Assembly (NCBI GenBank): GCA_002633005.1
Contig: NMRA01000281.1
Coordinates: 34,108 to 96,107 of the forward strand
Direction: 5' to 3'
DNA length: 62,000 bases
Source of the DNA: Phoronis australis
Taxonomy: Eukaryota > Phoronida > Phoronidae
The number at the start of each line of letters is the position of its first letter. Position 1 is the first letter of the stretch. The notes beneath the pieces were generated by a model. That model saw only the letters and a list, made by a program, of their open reading frames with translations, searched no databases and was not told where the DNA came from. Positions 27,301 through 37,125 of the stretch are shown in pieces. Position numbers and translations under genes: made by a program.

Positions 27301-30300
27301 GACCATTCTATTCACTCAGACCACTGGAAAGACTACGCACTTGTCTAGCCGGTCTGAGGGGAGAGATGACAGGACTTGAAGAGAAGATAGCCAAGCACGC
27401 GGTGGATCTGGAAAGTTCGTCTGCTTCGTGGAGGTAATATGAAGTTGACGATTGCGAAAAGAAATAGTGCCACATGCACATTTTTTGCTTGACAACTCCA
27501 AGGAGTTTTGTCTCGCTCTGCAATTAGTAAATGATCAGACTTCTGCAAATTCTAAGCATAGACATGTTAATACTTTAGACCGGGTGCACGTGCTGCTGCA
27601 GCTGACAATTTGACGCCATATTGGAAAGTGTTACTAGTCACGTGACACGGCTAATTGCCGTGTAAACAAACAGGGTAAATTTCTCTTTTTAAATCGCGAT
27701 ATCTAACAAATAAAGAGGTGGAAGAGTGCGTTTTTTTCCAGAAACATAAAAAAACGTGATGTAGCACTTACATCTGTTTTTTTAAGTGTCAATCATTGAT
27801 AAGGAAAATATCAAACTAATAGAAGATCGCAACCAGTGGCAGATTCTCAAATTGTCTGAACGGCTGCACGCTTGTTATCCACTTTGATCTTTTTTTTTGT
27901 TTTTTCAAGAGAAACCAGTAAGATCTTGCAAATTTATCATTTAATTCGTGTCGCTCGATGCAAAATAATACATTATATCCAGGAGACGTGCTGCTTACTT
28001 GGGACGTAGTTTTCAGTATTGAAAATGACCCCAGGTAACAACGTAAAATTAAAATCAGCTCAGTGAGTCAATAAGGTATGATTTTATTGGAGATTAGAGC
28101 AACTATTGAGCAAAAGAGAGCTGACCCTCCAACCCTAATTGCCAAAATGGACTTAATCAGTCGTCGGTGTAAGATATTGGCTACAGCGGTCATCCGCCCA
28201 GCTTGTGCTATACAAACTAACAAGTTAGACTAAACGGGAGAACTCCGTATTGTAAAAAGCAAAGAACACAGACTCAATTCCTCTCTTGTGCATCGCTTGG
28301 GATTGCCAACGAACAAATATTTGTCTCTCACGCACGGTATTCCTCACTCACGAATCAGAAGTCAACCTCGATCAAGCACCAGGCACTTGTTGGTGTTTTG
28401 TAGTATCCCCACACCGTGTAATTATGTGCTCACAAAGAGATCAGCCTGCTCCCACACATTATTTCAAACCGTTCCTATCTACCCCTGCCCATAATCTGAT
28501 AAACGTACTGCGCGTCCCTCAGTCGAGAAATTTATAATAAATTCTTCCACGCACACTTGGCCTTTTTTCTCACGTTCCAAATTTGACATTTATAGTAAGA
28601 AAATTTGGCTGCGATAGGAAGATTCTTAACATGTGGCCAAGTATTTTGGATTAGTCTTCATGCAGTTCAGTAGTCAGATATTTTATCCTGGCACGAGCAG
28701 TGTAAAAATGGCCAGTTGCCAAGTTGTGCAACTGAACGAACGCCGAGACTGTTTGAAAAATTGTAATTGTTTTCGCTTCAGCCCCGCTTCCCACATCATA
28801 TTCCTGGTCTACACGCCGTTCAATTTTTGGACTCCCTAATTGCGGCATATATTGAAAAGGCAAGATTTCCCTTGCAAAATCCTGACTAATACATGCGCCC
28901 ACCCAGTAGGGTCGGGCTCGGAGGTTCGAATGAGCCACCCCCCCTATTTGACGAAGTGGGTAAAAAGGTCCTTCTTAGGGAAACAAAAAGTCCGAGGAAA
29001 CGAGACGAAAGTCTACAGGAATTTGTTGCAAATGTGCAATCCACGGGGTTGAACCTAGTACCCCGTTTTTTTAGTACTCGTCTTCTTGTTCCAGTAAAAG
29101 GTCCAAATGACCGCGAAATTTGAGTCCCCCTCTATATTTTAGGCTGGGTGCGCGCATGTGATCCTCTGCCTTGCCCCCCCCAAATCAAAATTCTGGATCA
29201 GCCCCTGGAACCATTGAATAATGGCGGGATGGGTTTTCATGGACGTGAGGTCATTTTTTCATGGGCTAAAAATTCTTCACATTAAATTAACACCGTGTGA
29301 AAAAACTAGCCGGGGTCATTTTTCACAGGGTCATTATTTAATGCTACACCGGCTCGGTTGGGTATATTTCCACTCGGTTTCGAGTTGGAAATTCTGTATT
29401 TTGAGTATAGGTCGAATGCGCAGTTCAGTCGCACAGGTTTGATATTTTGCTTACTATGCACTTTTTTGTGCAAGTTTTGAGTCTCAAAACAAAGAGCTCG
29501 TAAGCAAGCAGTGCAAATCTACAAAATTTCTAATATCAGCTTTAACTTAAATACAGATTTTGCAGCAATATGTTTGTTTTAATACAACACAAGAAATTTG
29601 ATTTCAACAGAGAATACATTATTCACTTAGGTAGCTGATTTTGATGGCTGGCGAGTAGGTTCGGGATGTTATTTTTCAGAACAAGTTAATACATATGATT
29701 GTCATTGATACCAAATATTTGCTTATTAAGTACAATTAACAAACAGCATCATCATTGGATAAGAGCATATGGTGGTCAATAATTATCTTTTAATTGATCT
29801 TATATGGTCTCAATCACCAAGACTGATGTGGAAACAACGCATAATTGCTCTGCTTAAACTATGGTGGTAGAACATAAAAGCCTAGTGGCAGCGCCTCTTA
29901 ACTCCATGGCCGAACCAAAAAACCCATGACTCAAAGGCAGAACCAAAAACTTAACCCTTTGACCGTAAGCATAACACTGCGAGCCCACCGATTTGCTGAC
30001 TGATGCCTTAGGTCTCCCAGTGTTTTCCGCCATTTTTGTCTTGTGTAATACTCTCCAATATGGCATATTGACAACGCGAGCTGCATGTATCTGAGTGACG
30101 CGTGCCCGGTCTATGTGATGTCTATGTTCTAACCCTTGAGCAAGTCATTCATGTTTATAACCCTGTCTTGTTGTTACCACTGTCATACAGTTGTGATTAT
30201 GCAAAGTTTCATTTCTTTCAAGAACCAAGCTCCTTGAAGCTTCAACTTTAAAGCTATACCTATTACTTAGACGGCAAATGACTTGACTGTACCAAATGAG

Positions 30301-33300
30301 TGTTAGTAACTAATATTGTCAGCAGTAAACCATTTGTTGCGTATGTATGATATTAAATGACTGCAGCTTTAAAGTGGAACTTGCACACTAATTTCTTATG
30401 TTTGTGATTGCTCGGTCAAATTAGTTAAAAACACATCATATAGCGACGATGTGAATAGTTATGAAGTACGTTGAAAATTGTGAGATTTTTTAAGAATGAG
30501 TTTTGTGTTGACGATGATCTGCTCTGAATCACTCAATTGTGTCCAGTAAGTATCGTTACGTGGTGTTGGGGAATAACACTGCGTGATGCGGGCTATGTGA
30601 GCCCACAACGTACGTCATTAGTGCAAAGGTCAGTTTATTTGGGATTTTTTTTTATTTTCACATTATTTTACAAGTTGTCAATGAACACAACACAATTACT
30701 GCACTTTGTTTGGTGTAGATGATGTTCAAATAGCATTGTCGTTGAGTTCCTGCAATACATTTAGCATAGTTAGGAGCATGCAAATAGATCTTTAATGAAA
30801 ACTACATATGACTCTCTGACACCTTTTAATTCTGAACACTCGTCATGCAACTCTTAAGTATTGTGAAAGCAGGAAAACAAAAATTTCAAATTTTGGTGTG
30901 CAAAACGGGTCGAATGCAAATTACTTTCATTCACTGACATTTTGGTCAGTTTTGTATTAATTATTTGATTATCCCATAGCACAGCACTGTCAGTGGCAAC
31001 TTCATAGCACATTAGTTGTAAAGAATTTATAGAAATGCTGGGAAATGTCACTGTGTTAAGTCTTCATTCAAGAATGTTATCCATCAACTACTCAGTTTCC
31101 TATTAGGGACAAAAACCTATTTCATTAAGTCACCTTTGTTTGCAAAATGACAATTGCTGCCTGCAAAAGACCATTTATTGAGTGTGAGTGACCGTCAATG
31201 GGTCAAAACGTGTCAATGACCTGTGGTTTACTCATTGACCAGACAAGTAAGGGCTGTTAAGAGTCGTGATCCCAGACCCCCTTGCAGTTATCACTTTGTT
31301 CGAAAATCTGGTTGAATGTCATGTTTGTCCTTGACTAGGAATTTGTTAAGCATCATGCTTGCTGGTACACACAGTCATTATCTACAACTCAGCCAAGAGT
31401 AACTAATTGGAGTCATAACAGCATGCATTGTTTGCGTTCGTTTAGAAAGGCCATGCGCGAAGTACGGCCATTTTTTAGTTTAATTCAGGGTATAAACCAT
31501 GATTATAAAAATGAATCAAGTACCTACTGTTACGCCCACAAATTACTGAATACCAAACGAATTTTCTTGACGTGTACAAAATAATATAACATACTGTGTT
31601 TTTAGAGAAAATGAGATTTCAGAATTTTTAACAACTGCGCTTCCTTAGAATAAAATTTTTCTCGCCCAAAAAGAAATGGTCAGGACATGATATTTTTGTC
31701 CAGCTAATTATCAAAATCAATTAGCATGTTATGTACCATTTTCAAGTGTATGTTACATGTTTTAGTTATAAATTTGTTCTGATAATTTCTGTTCCAATGT
31801 TTTTATTCACTAAAAATTATTGCAACCTAAAATAAAAAGTCACATCCGTTACCATGAATTACACTAAATGCAGAAAAAGTGCCTTGAGGCAAGATTCTAT
31901 GCAAAAAAAGTTAAACATTGATATAACTCTAATATGTTGACAGTTACTCTAAAAAAAATTATAGTCATTTTAACTTTTCCAACCCCACGGACCAAATACG
32001 GTGAAATGTTTCGGAAATAAAATACTGTCCTGGCTATAATAAACTGAACTAAAACTGGTGATTTTTCAAACTTAGCTTCTGAACTTGAATTCCTCATGAA
32101 CAGTTTGGTGGCAATCAGTTTTACTTGACGTTTTACAATAGACAAGCTTCATGCAATGTCTAGAATTAGCCTTGATTTGGAAACTGGAGTTGAAACATAA
32201 CATATGTTTTGTAATGTCAAGAAAAGAAGCTTTACATTGTTTGATATTGTGCACCAAGGTGTAGTGGATTTCCATGACCTTGCCCTCATTTTCGAGGTCA
32301 TAACGAAAAACTGGAAAATGTTGGCACAATACTTTACAATAGCAGCTTTAGATATTGTCCTGGTATTTTTTCATAAAGGTTTGTGCAAGGCATTTCTGGG
32401 TGTTAGTTGAATTTGGAGACCTTGACCTGATTTTTAAAGTCGTAACAAAAAGTTTAGGAGTTTCTGCTTAGAAAATGTTGTTGGCATGGTGTCCCAGTCA
32501 AGAAGGATACTTAAGTTTTGCTCATATTTTACATTTCAGTCTGCAGTCCAATTTGGCAATATTTAATGTGTTTTCAAGGGGATACTGATGTTAAAATTAC
32601 ATCACACCAAACACTGAATGAAATTTCATTTTTGAGGCAAAATTTTGTTAATTATAATTGATTTTCAGACCATGTGTGACATAAAATTTGTAAAGTAATG
32701 GATAAATATAGATTATTACATGGCGAAGTCGTTATCCCCGTTATCTGGAGCCCCGAGGGTGATAATTCTACAAAATCCACGTTGGCTCTAGATAAGGGGG
32801 ATAACGACTGAGAACATGTAATAATCTGTTTATACTACATACTGAATGAGAAACATTCAAATGAATCGATCTACTTTTCTCAACTTGCCTCGGGTTTGTA
32901 ACTACTTTCTATGTCAGAGGCCCGGGGTCGGAGGTTGTGACTTTTCAAGAAAAGCCGAGATATTTTTGTAAAATAATTCTTTTACTCAAAACCAATTGAA
33001 AAATAAAACAAAATAGAAATAAATTGAATCTATAAATTAAGGTTTAGCAACTGTTATAGCTTATTACACATTTTATCACGCTAAGCTTCGACCAGGAATA
33101 TATCGTCAGCTAAAGTAGGTTGCCACTAGTAACTGACTATAATGCTCAAGTCATAGGATCCCAACCACACGACACCTGCATTCAAATTGGAGATCGGTGA
33201 TTTACAAGTGAGAGAACACAAGAGAAAAATTTCACTGAATTAAAATATAGTTTTTATGGAAATTATGCGTCTTATTTTTCATAGCGTATAATTGTTGGTG

Positions 33301-33778
33301 CAATGCCCTTTGCTGAACATGCGATTGTTGTGCGTGCCGATTTAAGTATTCTATTTTCACGTTCGATGACGTCAGCCGCTGAGAGGTGTAGTGGTAAAGT
33401 CGGCGACTCGCAACTGATGAGGCCCGGGCTCGAATCCGCCCTCGGTTTCCCGCCAAAATGTTATAATCTCACTAGTGAGATAACTTTATGGGTTATTACG
33501 CGGTTGTATCTGCCATTCGAGGCTAATATTGTGGTATAAACTATCATTGCCACCTTATATGAAAATAACGCTGTAAAAGAATTAGCATCACATTGTTATC
33601 CTCTGACAAATGCTAGTTTTATTTGTGTCTTATTTTCCTGATTTGTTTCAGACGAGTTGAAGGTATGGTACAGAGTGTCAGAGAAGCATGCGATGTAAAC
33701 CCATCAGAAGTGAAAAAGACTGGCTTGGACCAGGCCGAGACTGGGCAAACTACAGGAACTCCTGTTCTAGATGTCTAG
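9222..33778 (+). CDS. GOLGA3: Golgin subfamily A member 3 (golgin-160) orthologue, 13-exon coding region
   Basis: Thirteen exons chain with matching reading phases at GT-AG borders: 9222-9354, 10239-10426, 11016-11091, 12216-12265, 13850-16300, 16728-16929, 18028-18242, 21431-21706, 22751-22867, 23757-23879, 26550-26650, 27320-27433, 33652-33778. The product is about 1390 residues, against about 1498 in human. Residues 1 to about 336 are polar, low complexity and poorly conserved. From about 337 to 1277 it is almost continuous coiled coil. Matches to vertebrate GOLGA3 include the RAHLEGQVEM start of the coil, NWYQNQLQFAQEARVQLQ near residue 496, LEREKGRLAG, SLKWLIEQKSREV, KLAELRNAMKLKVKTQ and the C-terminal PLERLRTCLAGLRGEM segment. 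In vertebrates this is a peripheral cytoplasmic Golgi protein that helps recruit dynein and position the Golgi. Function here is inferred from homology. Two further possible exons in the N-terminal part are listed separately. The start rests on ATG 9222, since TGA at 9204 closes the frame upstream. Confidence 0.93.
10239..10426 (+). CDS. GOLGA3: GOLGA3 exon 2
   Basis: The acceptor ttgtttcag and the phase-1 start complete a Gly codon with exon 1. The exon ends in phase 0 at tttcag|gttt. It encodes a polar stretch containing two similar short units (GQNLQEMNSH and GQDLQEMTSH), a small internal duplication. No domain is recognised, as expected for the variable N-terminal head. Confidence 0.75.
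11016..11091 (+). CDS. GOLGA3: GOLGA3 exon 3
   Basis: A short Ser/Pro/acidic exon (PTESRPSPTGACSDEDVSAV) with acceptor cacttcag and donor g|gtcagt. It enters in phase 0 and leaves in phase 1, which fits both exon 4 and the optional exon at 11839. Confidence 0.7.
11839..11922 (+). CDS. GOLGA3: Possible optional exon of GOLGA3
   Basis: An open 84-bp segment after a cag at 11836-11838 begins and ends in phase 1, so it could be included between exons 3 and 4 without a frame change. It would add 28 Ser/Thr/Pro-rich residues (roughly AVPAKDPHPGSTTTSTEQMH and on). Against it, the pyrimidine tract is poor and the donor (a|gtcatc) is weak. This is an inference from phase and composition only. Confidence 0.3.
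12216..12265 (+). CDS. GOLGA3: GOLGA3 exon 4
   Basis: A 50-bp micro-exon with a strong acceptor (ttttgttgcag) and donor ggg|gtaatg. Phase 1 in completes Gly from exon 3, and phase 0 out fits exon 5. It encodes KLQNSPVITTREAKEG. Support comes from splice sites and phase rather than conservation. Confidence 0.6.
13392..13574 (+). CDS. GOLGA3: Possible optional exon of GOLGA3
   Basis: A strong acceptor (tgctgtttccacag) is followed by 61 open codons in phase 0, ending at a weak donor (actg|gtgt) also in phase 0. It could therefore be a cassette between exons 4 and 5. The predicted segment ends in an Asn/Ser-rich tract, compatible with the low-complexity head of the protein. No homology is recognised. 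Confidence 0.25.
13850..16300 (+). CDS. GOLGA3: GOLGA3 exon 5, giant coiled-coil exon
   Basis: A 2451-bp exon (817 codons) between acceptor tttatcag and donor cag|gtatgt, phase 0 on both sides. The first 187 codons are a polar Ser-rich head. A heptad-repeat coiled coil follows, beginning at the ATG ATG pair at 14411, with dense Gln, Glu, Leu and Lys. It holds the clearest matches to vertebrate golgin-160, including an NWYQNQLQFAQEARVQLQ block near 14888, EADMVQREVGFERI, and LEELLIIAKKHSKDLE followed by KAHLEGQLEFVHIEQ. In vertebrates this region is split over many exons, so an 817-codon exon suggests intron loss or an ancestral large exon. Confidence 0.95.
16728..16929 (+). CDS. GOLGA3: GOLGA3 exon 6
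   Basis: Acceptor ccttttcag, phase 0 in; donor gcag|gtaata, phase 1 out. Continues the coiled coil (VVSSELELVRQQKVALELHI) and ends with the conserved LEREKGRLAG block of golgin-160. Confidence 0.92.
18028..18242 (+). CDS. GOLGA3: GOLGA3 exon 7
   Basis: Acceptor acctgttag; the leading GA completes a Gly codon. It encodes IQQSHLALKQHANVLEDAVG and further coiled coil to NKQVKQK, then donor aag|gtaagg in phase 0. It aligns with the vertebrate segment that follows the KGKLTG block. Confidence 0.92.
18363..19105 (+). mobile_element. MITE-like family B, copy 1 (GOLGA3 intron 7)
   Basis: About 743 bp with short terminal inverted repeats (atgcgcccac left, gtgggtgcat right). A hairpin sits at the left end, atgcgcccacat against atgtggacgcat. 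Inside, a ctagtggcaatttt-like phrase recurs about five times at roughly 110-150 bp spacing. It is a close relative of 36349-37125. No ORF. Confidence 0.75.
20267..21023. mobile_element. Non-autonomous DNA transposon with long terminal inverted repeats (GOLGA3 intron 7)
   Basis: The left end gggctgttccagtaaaatcc plus gtgtgggagggggggg is the reverse complement, with a few mismatches, of the right end ccccccctcccatacagatt plus ttgctggaacagccc. This gives an inverted repeat of about 38 bp. TGA flanks both sides (20264-20266 and 21024-21026), a possible 3-bp target duplication. The interior has repeated atgggtggt phrases near both ends and no coding frame. Confidence 0.8.
21431..21706 (+). CDS. 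GOLGA3: GOLGA3 exon 8
   Basis: Acceptor cattttccag, phase 0. It encodes LAVLQKEKSDLKNSVEDLQS and on to DDRHSMFVDQVE. The donor is gag|gtagga at 21706. The alternative donor six bases upstream (cag|gtggag) keeps frame and would remove two residues. Confidence 0.9.
22751..22867 (+). CDS. GOLGA3: GOLGA3 exon 9
   Basis: Acceptor tacatttcag, donor aag|gtatta, phase 0 both ends, 39 codons. SLKWLIEQKSREVDSFDNQL matches the very conserved block near the C-terminal end of the vertebrate coiled coil. Confidence 0.92.
23757..23879 (+). CDS. GOLGA3: GOLGA3 exon 10
   Basis: Acceptor ttcctgttag, donor cag|gtaatg, phase 0 both ends, 41 codons. It encodes the end of the coiled coil, including SKYVYQAKLAELRNAMKLKV, which aligns with vertebrate GOLGA3. 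Confidence 0.92.
24501..25230 (+). mobile_element. MITE-like family B, copy 2, diverged (GOLGA3 intron 10)
   Basis: Starts ttatgtgggcgcataaag and ends tcatgggtgcatttcaac, followed by the ttgctcttgctg tail shared with copy 3. Interior gtcatctctgtccg, gatggatt, gcaccacctaggtgccactt and ctcgtggcaatttt phrases align with the other copies, with much decay. Confidence 0.65.
25928..26122. mobile_element. 195-bp MITE (GOLGA3 intron 10)
   Basis: The left end gtaaacttgcgggttaacgccc (from 25929) pairs with the right end gggcattaacacggaagttt plus ac (to 26122), with three mismatches. The 5-bp sequence agtac flanks both sides (25923-25927 and 26123-26127). The interior has several cgcccac-type phrases. 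Confidence 0.78.
26550..26650 (+). CDS. GOLGA3: GOLGA3 exon 11
   Basis: Acceptor aaatttcag, donor ca|gtaagt, phase 0 in and phase 2 out. It encodes a polar linker (HSNSQLDSQTENDRFVEIER and on). It corresponds to the non-coiled, poorly conserved linker before the final conserved helix of the family. Confidence 0.8.
27320..27433 (+). CDS. GOLGA3: GOLGA3 exon 12
   Basis: Acceptor cactcag; the first base completes Gln. It encodes PLERLRTCLAGLRGEMTGLE to SSSASW, the last conserved helix of golgin-160. Donor ag|gtaata leaves phase 2. The following intron is about 6.2 kb and full of repeats. Confidence 0.9.
28089..28246 (+). repeat. Interspersed repeat family A, partial copy 3 (GOLGA3 intron 12)
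   Basis: Matches the last third of copies 1 and 2 (ggagattagagcaactattg ... cggtcatccgcccagcttg ... caagtta). It retains the extra acttaatcagtcgt block present in copy 1 but not copy 2. Confidence 0.6.
28893..29208 (+). mobile_element. MITE-like family C, copy 2 (GOLGA3 intron 12)
   Basis: Left catgcgcccaccca at 28893 and right tgggtgcgcgcatg at 29145-29158 form a 14-bp inverted repeat with one mismatch. The outer tail ends ctggatcagcccctgg. Middle blocks (aaaaaggtc, aacaaaaagt, ccccgtttttttagt, gagtccccct) recur in the other copies. Confidence 0.75.
32702..32834. repeat. Fold-back element (GOLGA3 intron 12)
   Basis: Arms of about 45 bp: agattattacatg...cgttatcccc...ttatctggagcc from 32710 pairs with ggctctagataagggggata...catgtaataatct ending 32827. 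The loop is about 30 bp. It can form a long hairpin; no ORF. Confidence 0.75.
33365..33540 (+). mobile_element. tRNA-derived SINE-like head (GOLGA3 intron 12)
   Basis: A pol III A-box-like gaggtgtagtggtaaag lies about 40 bp before a B-box gggctcgaatcc, as in tRNA genes. The acceptor and anticodon stems do not fold well, so this is a tRNA-derived SINE or tRNA relic rather than a working tRNA. It is followed by an AT-rich body with the palindrome ctcactagtgag. Confidence 0.55.
33652..33778 (+). CDS. GOLGA3: GOLGA3 exon 13, terminal coding exon
   Basis: Acceptor gatttgtttcag; the leading A completes Arg. It encodes a 41-residue polar tail (RVEGMVQSVREACDV... TGTPVLDV) ending at TAG 33776-33778. 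The tail is not conserved at sequence level, but phase and position fit. About 540 bp of 3'UTR follow. Confidence 0.8.
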
Positions 33779-34313
33779 ATGAGATCGAGGTGCAATACTG
33801 CAGTACATGGTGTTTGATGTTCAGGAATGTTTTTTATCAGAATTTTATTGGCTAACTGATGCATGAACAGGGGAGATAACTCCATTATGCTACACATCGT
33901 ACATGTGTCTGTTTTGGCTTTTTAGTGCTTATAACGGGGTGTTTTTTTCTTTCAATGTATCGTTTTATCATTAACAGTACCCGTAGACGAATACAGCTAG
34001 GCATGCGTCCACTTTATTGTTTGTTATCACTGGTATGCATGACCGCAGTGGTGCTGCTTATTAGGTATGCCCCCCGTTCCACCTTTGGTGTATGGTCTTT
34101 TCTTCAATGCGTTTCTAATTTGTTACAAGCAACTGCTGTAAGAAATGGTGTTAGAGAGCTCAGGTCAAAATAGTCTTAAGGGATGATATGTTGACATCTG
34201 ATGGACCTTATTTACATGGAAAATCACTTGAGATCTTTCATGACTTTCATTTAGTTGATGAATTTTGTTCCTGCTTTCCAGTGTTGCTCCTGTCAACAGA
34301 ATCTTTCTTTTGA

Positions 34314-34319
34314 AATAAA
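34314..34319 (+). terminator. GOLGA3: Poly(A) signal for GOLGA3
   Basis: A canonical AATAAA lies 536 bp after the stop codon and is followed by T-rich sequence. A further AATAAA near 35381 could serve a longer 3'UTR. Confidence 0.6.
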
Positions 34320-36348
34320 AGGCCGTGGTAAAATATTTCTTCCATCTGTACCCTAGTGTATATTAAGATTGCTGAGCTTCCTTGTAACAATTGTCATTCA
34401 GTTGTGTTTGGGCAATGAACGTGTGTTATTGATATGTATCTGGGCAAAGTGCAACATGCTATTTAGTCCCTGGTTTTAACCTAGTGTTTGCATTGTCTTT
34501 TTTTAAACCAGAAATTCAAAGCAACTGGACATTTTTTGTCTCCCTGTTCGATTTTTTATTTGGAAATTGAAAGCTATTATAGAAAATCGTTTTGCTTATT
34601 TATTTACGTTCTGCTTATTAATTTACTGTAAAATCTTACCAATTTCGGACAAAACAATTGCCAAAAATGCTCTTTTTTATTTTTCAAAGGCTTCGAACAT
34701 TGCTGTGTATGCCCACCAAGTTTCAAGTATTGTTTGGCAGTAGCTGTCTCACACAGTTTGTGAACAATGGAAAAACGTCCATTTGATGCTCTGCATTCTT
34801 TGATGAAAGAATGTCTGAGAAAATGAAATTTCACTTGTCCCTCATATTGTGACCTAAATTTGTGAGATTTTACCGTACAAAGTAAAGATTCCACCATTTT
34901 ACTAATACTTTAAGTATTTTTATGTGGGGCCAAGCTGTAATTTTATATTGGGTATTGACTTCCATTATTATTAGGATCACATTTTGAATTCTGTGTTGGT
35001 TGTTCTATTGTTGAAAAGTTTATTTGTTTTTGCTGGGTTAGGAGCTCTGTGCAGTTCTGATTGTAAGTGCGTTTTCTCATAAATGCTTTTTTTTGAAAAG
35101 TTGGCGTCAGATAAAGAAATGATGCTGTCAAAACTTCTTGTTAGAAGTTTTGGCGAGTAGTGCCCTCTCTTTAGGACATCTGTCAACATTTTTGATCAGT
35201 GCATGCCAATAATTTGGTCAATAACATGCCATTCTCCCTCAGTGATGTCCCACTGGTACAGGACTTCACGTGAAAAGATTCAGTTTTGGATCAGAACTCT
35301 AGTGACAAGTTTCACGTTTTAGTCTCATCAATTGTGTTAAAAACAATACAGTCAGAAGGGTTGTTTATTTACTTTTTATTCAATAAAGAAGCATTTTGTA
35401 GGGTTTAAAATATTGTTAAATGATTTTCTTAACATGAGAAAAAAATTGAATTTTTCATGGAAACTCCAACAAATGGGTCCCCTTACATGGTGTTTACTCT
35501 ATAAGGATGGGATGTTAACGTTCTTGCTCTAGGGGTGTGACTGGCCTAATTTCTCGTTGCCACTTCCACCAAATGGTGGAATACCACCCTGGGACAAAGT
35601 CATGGACGGTCTCGACAATTTTCTTGTATACTTGTACCTGTACGCAAATTTGCGTACTTGAGGGGTTTACACCCTTGGTTTGTTTTAAAATATTCAGGGG
35701 AATGGTTTGAAAGTTGTGGGATTTGTTTTTATTTCGGTATTGGGGCGTCTGGGCTTGTATTCACTGTAGACCTACATGTATAGGTTTATTAAAACGCCAA
35801 CGTACGTGGACAGCATTCATTTTGAGCTGTCTTAGAACGTCTAATGATTAATATGCATGCTAATGACCACTGTTGCCAAGGAAACGCCCTTGCAACTTCC
35901 AGTTTAATCATTTTTGTTATACAATACAGCTGATAAGGCTTTAATTAAAATCCATCCTCATAGCCGAGCTGGTTGGTAATTACAACCGTGGCGTCCGAAG
36001 CTGATCAGTTTTTGAAGTGTGGATACTGAAAACTGAATTGACGTTAACTTCAATGTACTATGGGCTAACATAGCGATGGGCGCATTTAGACTTTCATGAT
36101 TACATGCATTTGTTTGCTTATGCTAATGTTAGGTCTTCGACCTGGGGATATCAATTTTGGACAATTTTTGAAAATACGGAATGTACTCAAACATTGTCTG
36201 GTTTTCTCCAGAATTAGTATTACAGACTTCCAAACTTGCTTCATTATACCTGTACCAGATGGTAAAATGTATTGTTTCAAATCTTTGTAAGCCATTCACG
36301 AATAAAATAACCAGACCCCACGTCTCTTGTTATCAGCATTTTAAGTTT
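34320..36348. other. No gene recognised
   Basis: AT-rich region downstream of GOLGA3; may include a longer 3'UTR up to an AATAAA near 35381. Confidence 0.5.
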
Positions 36349-37125
36349 ATGCGCCCACATATTTATATGTGGACGCATTATGCCGTCATCTCCGGCCGTC
36401 CGTCCGGCGTCCTGCGTCCGCTGCTCTATCTCTAAAACGCCTTGATGTATCCTCATGAATTTTGCACGTGTTCCTCATTGGATGTGACGACATGAGCAAA
36501 CTTTCGGACGGATCCGACTACAGGTGTGCCCCCTAGTGGCAATTTTAGTTTTTTACGTTTACCTCTGTATCTTCAAAGGTCCTCAACAGATTTTCATAAA
36601 ATTTTGAATATAGGCATCTTTTGGTTAGATGACGCTATCATCCGGTTTTTGGATGGAATCGAGGTATGTTGCGCCACCTGGTTGCCATTTTTGTTGTTTT
36701 CAAATCTTGTTTTTGGCGTCCCTCGATCAACCAAATCATTCGGGGGATGGTTTTGAAAATTAGCCTACATGTTTTCAGTGTGAAGAAGACGTTTGATGAT
36801 GGCGACTGACTACTGTGGCGCCTCCTAGGTGGTAATTTTGTTTTCACTGCAGGATCTTTATTAAATTTAGAAAGTGAATTTATGAGAAGATAACATACGA
36901 TGAATGTCAGGCGTATCAAACGGACGCTGTGCCCACAAGTGGCAATTTCATTTTGTTTTGTTTTCCTTCGTTTCTCTGGAGTTCCTTGACAGATTTTATG
37001 AAATATGGCATGATCCCGTTTTTGGATGGAGTGAACGTTTTTGCGCCATCTAGTGGCCATTTTGATGATACAAATAAACAACCCTAAATGCACACCATTT
37101 GTGATGCATTAATTCGTGGGCGCAT
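36349..37125 (+). mobile_element. MITE-like family B, copy 3
   Basis: 777 bp with a perfect 10-bp inverted repeat, atgcgcccac at 36349-36358 and gtgggcgcat at 37116-37125. It has the same left hairpin and internal phrases as copy 1. The short minus-strand frames over it are not genes. Confidence 0.78.
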
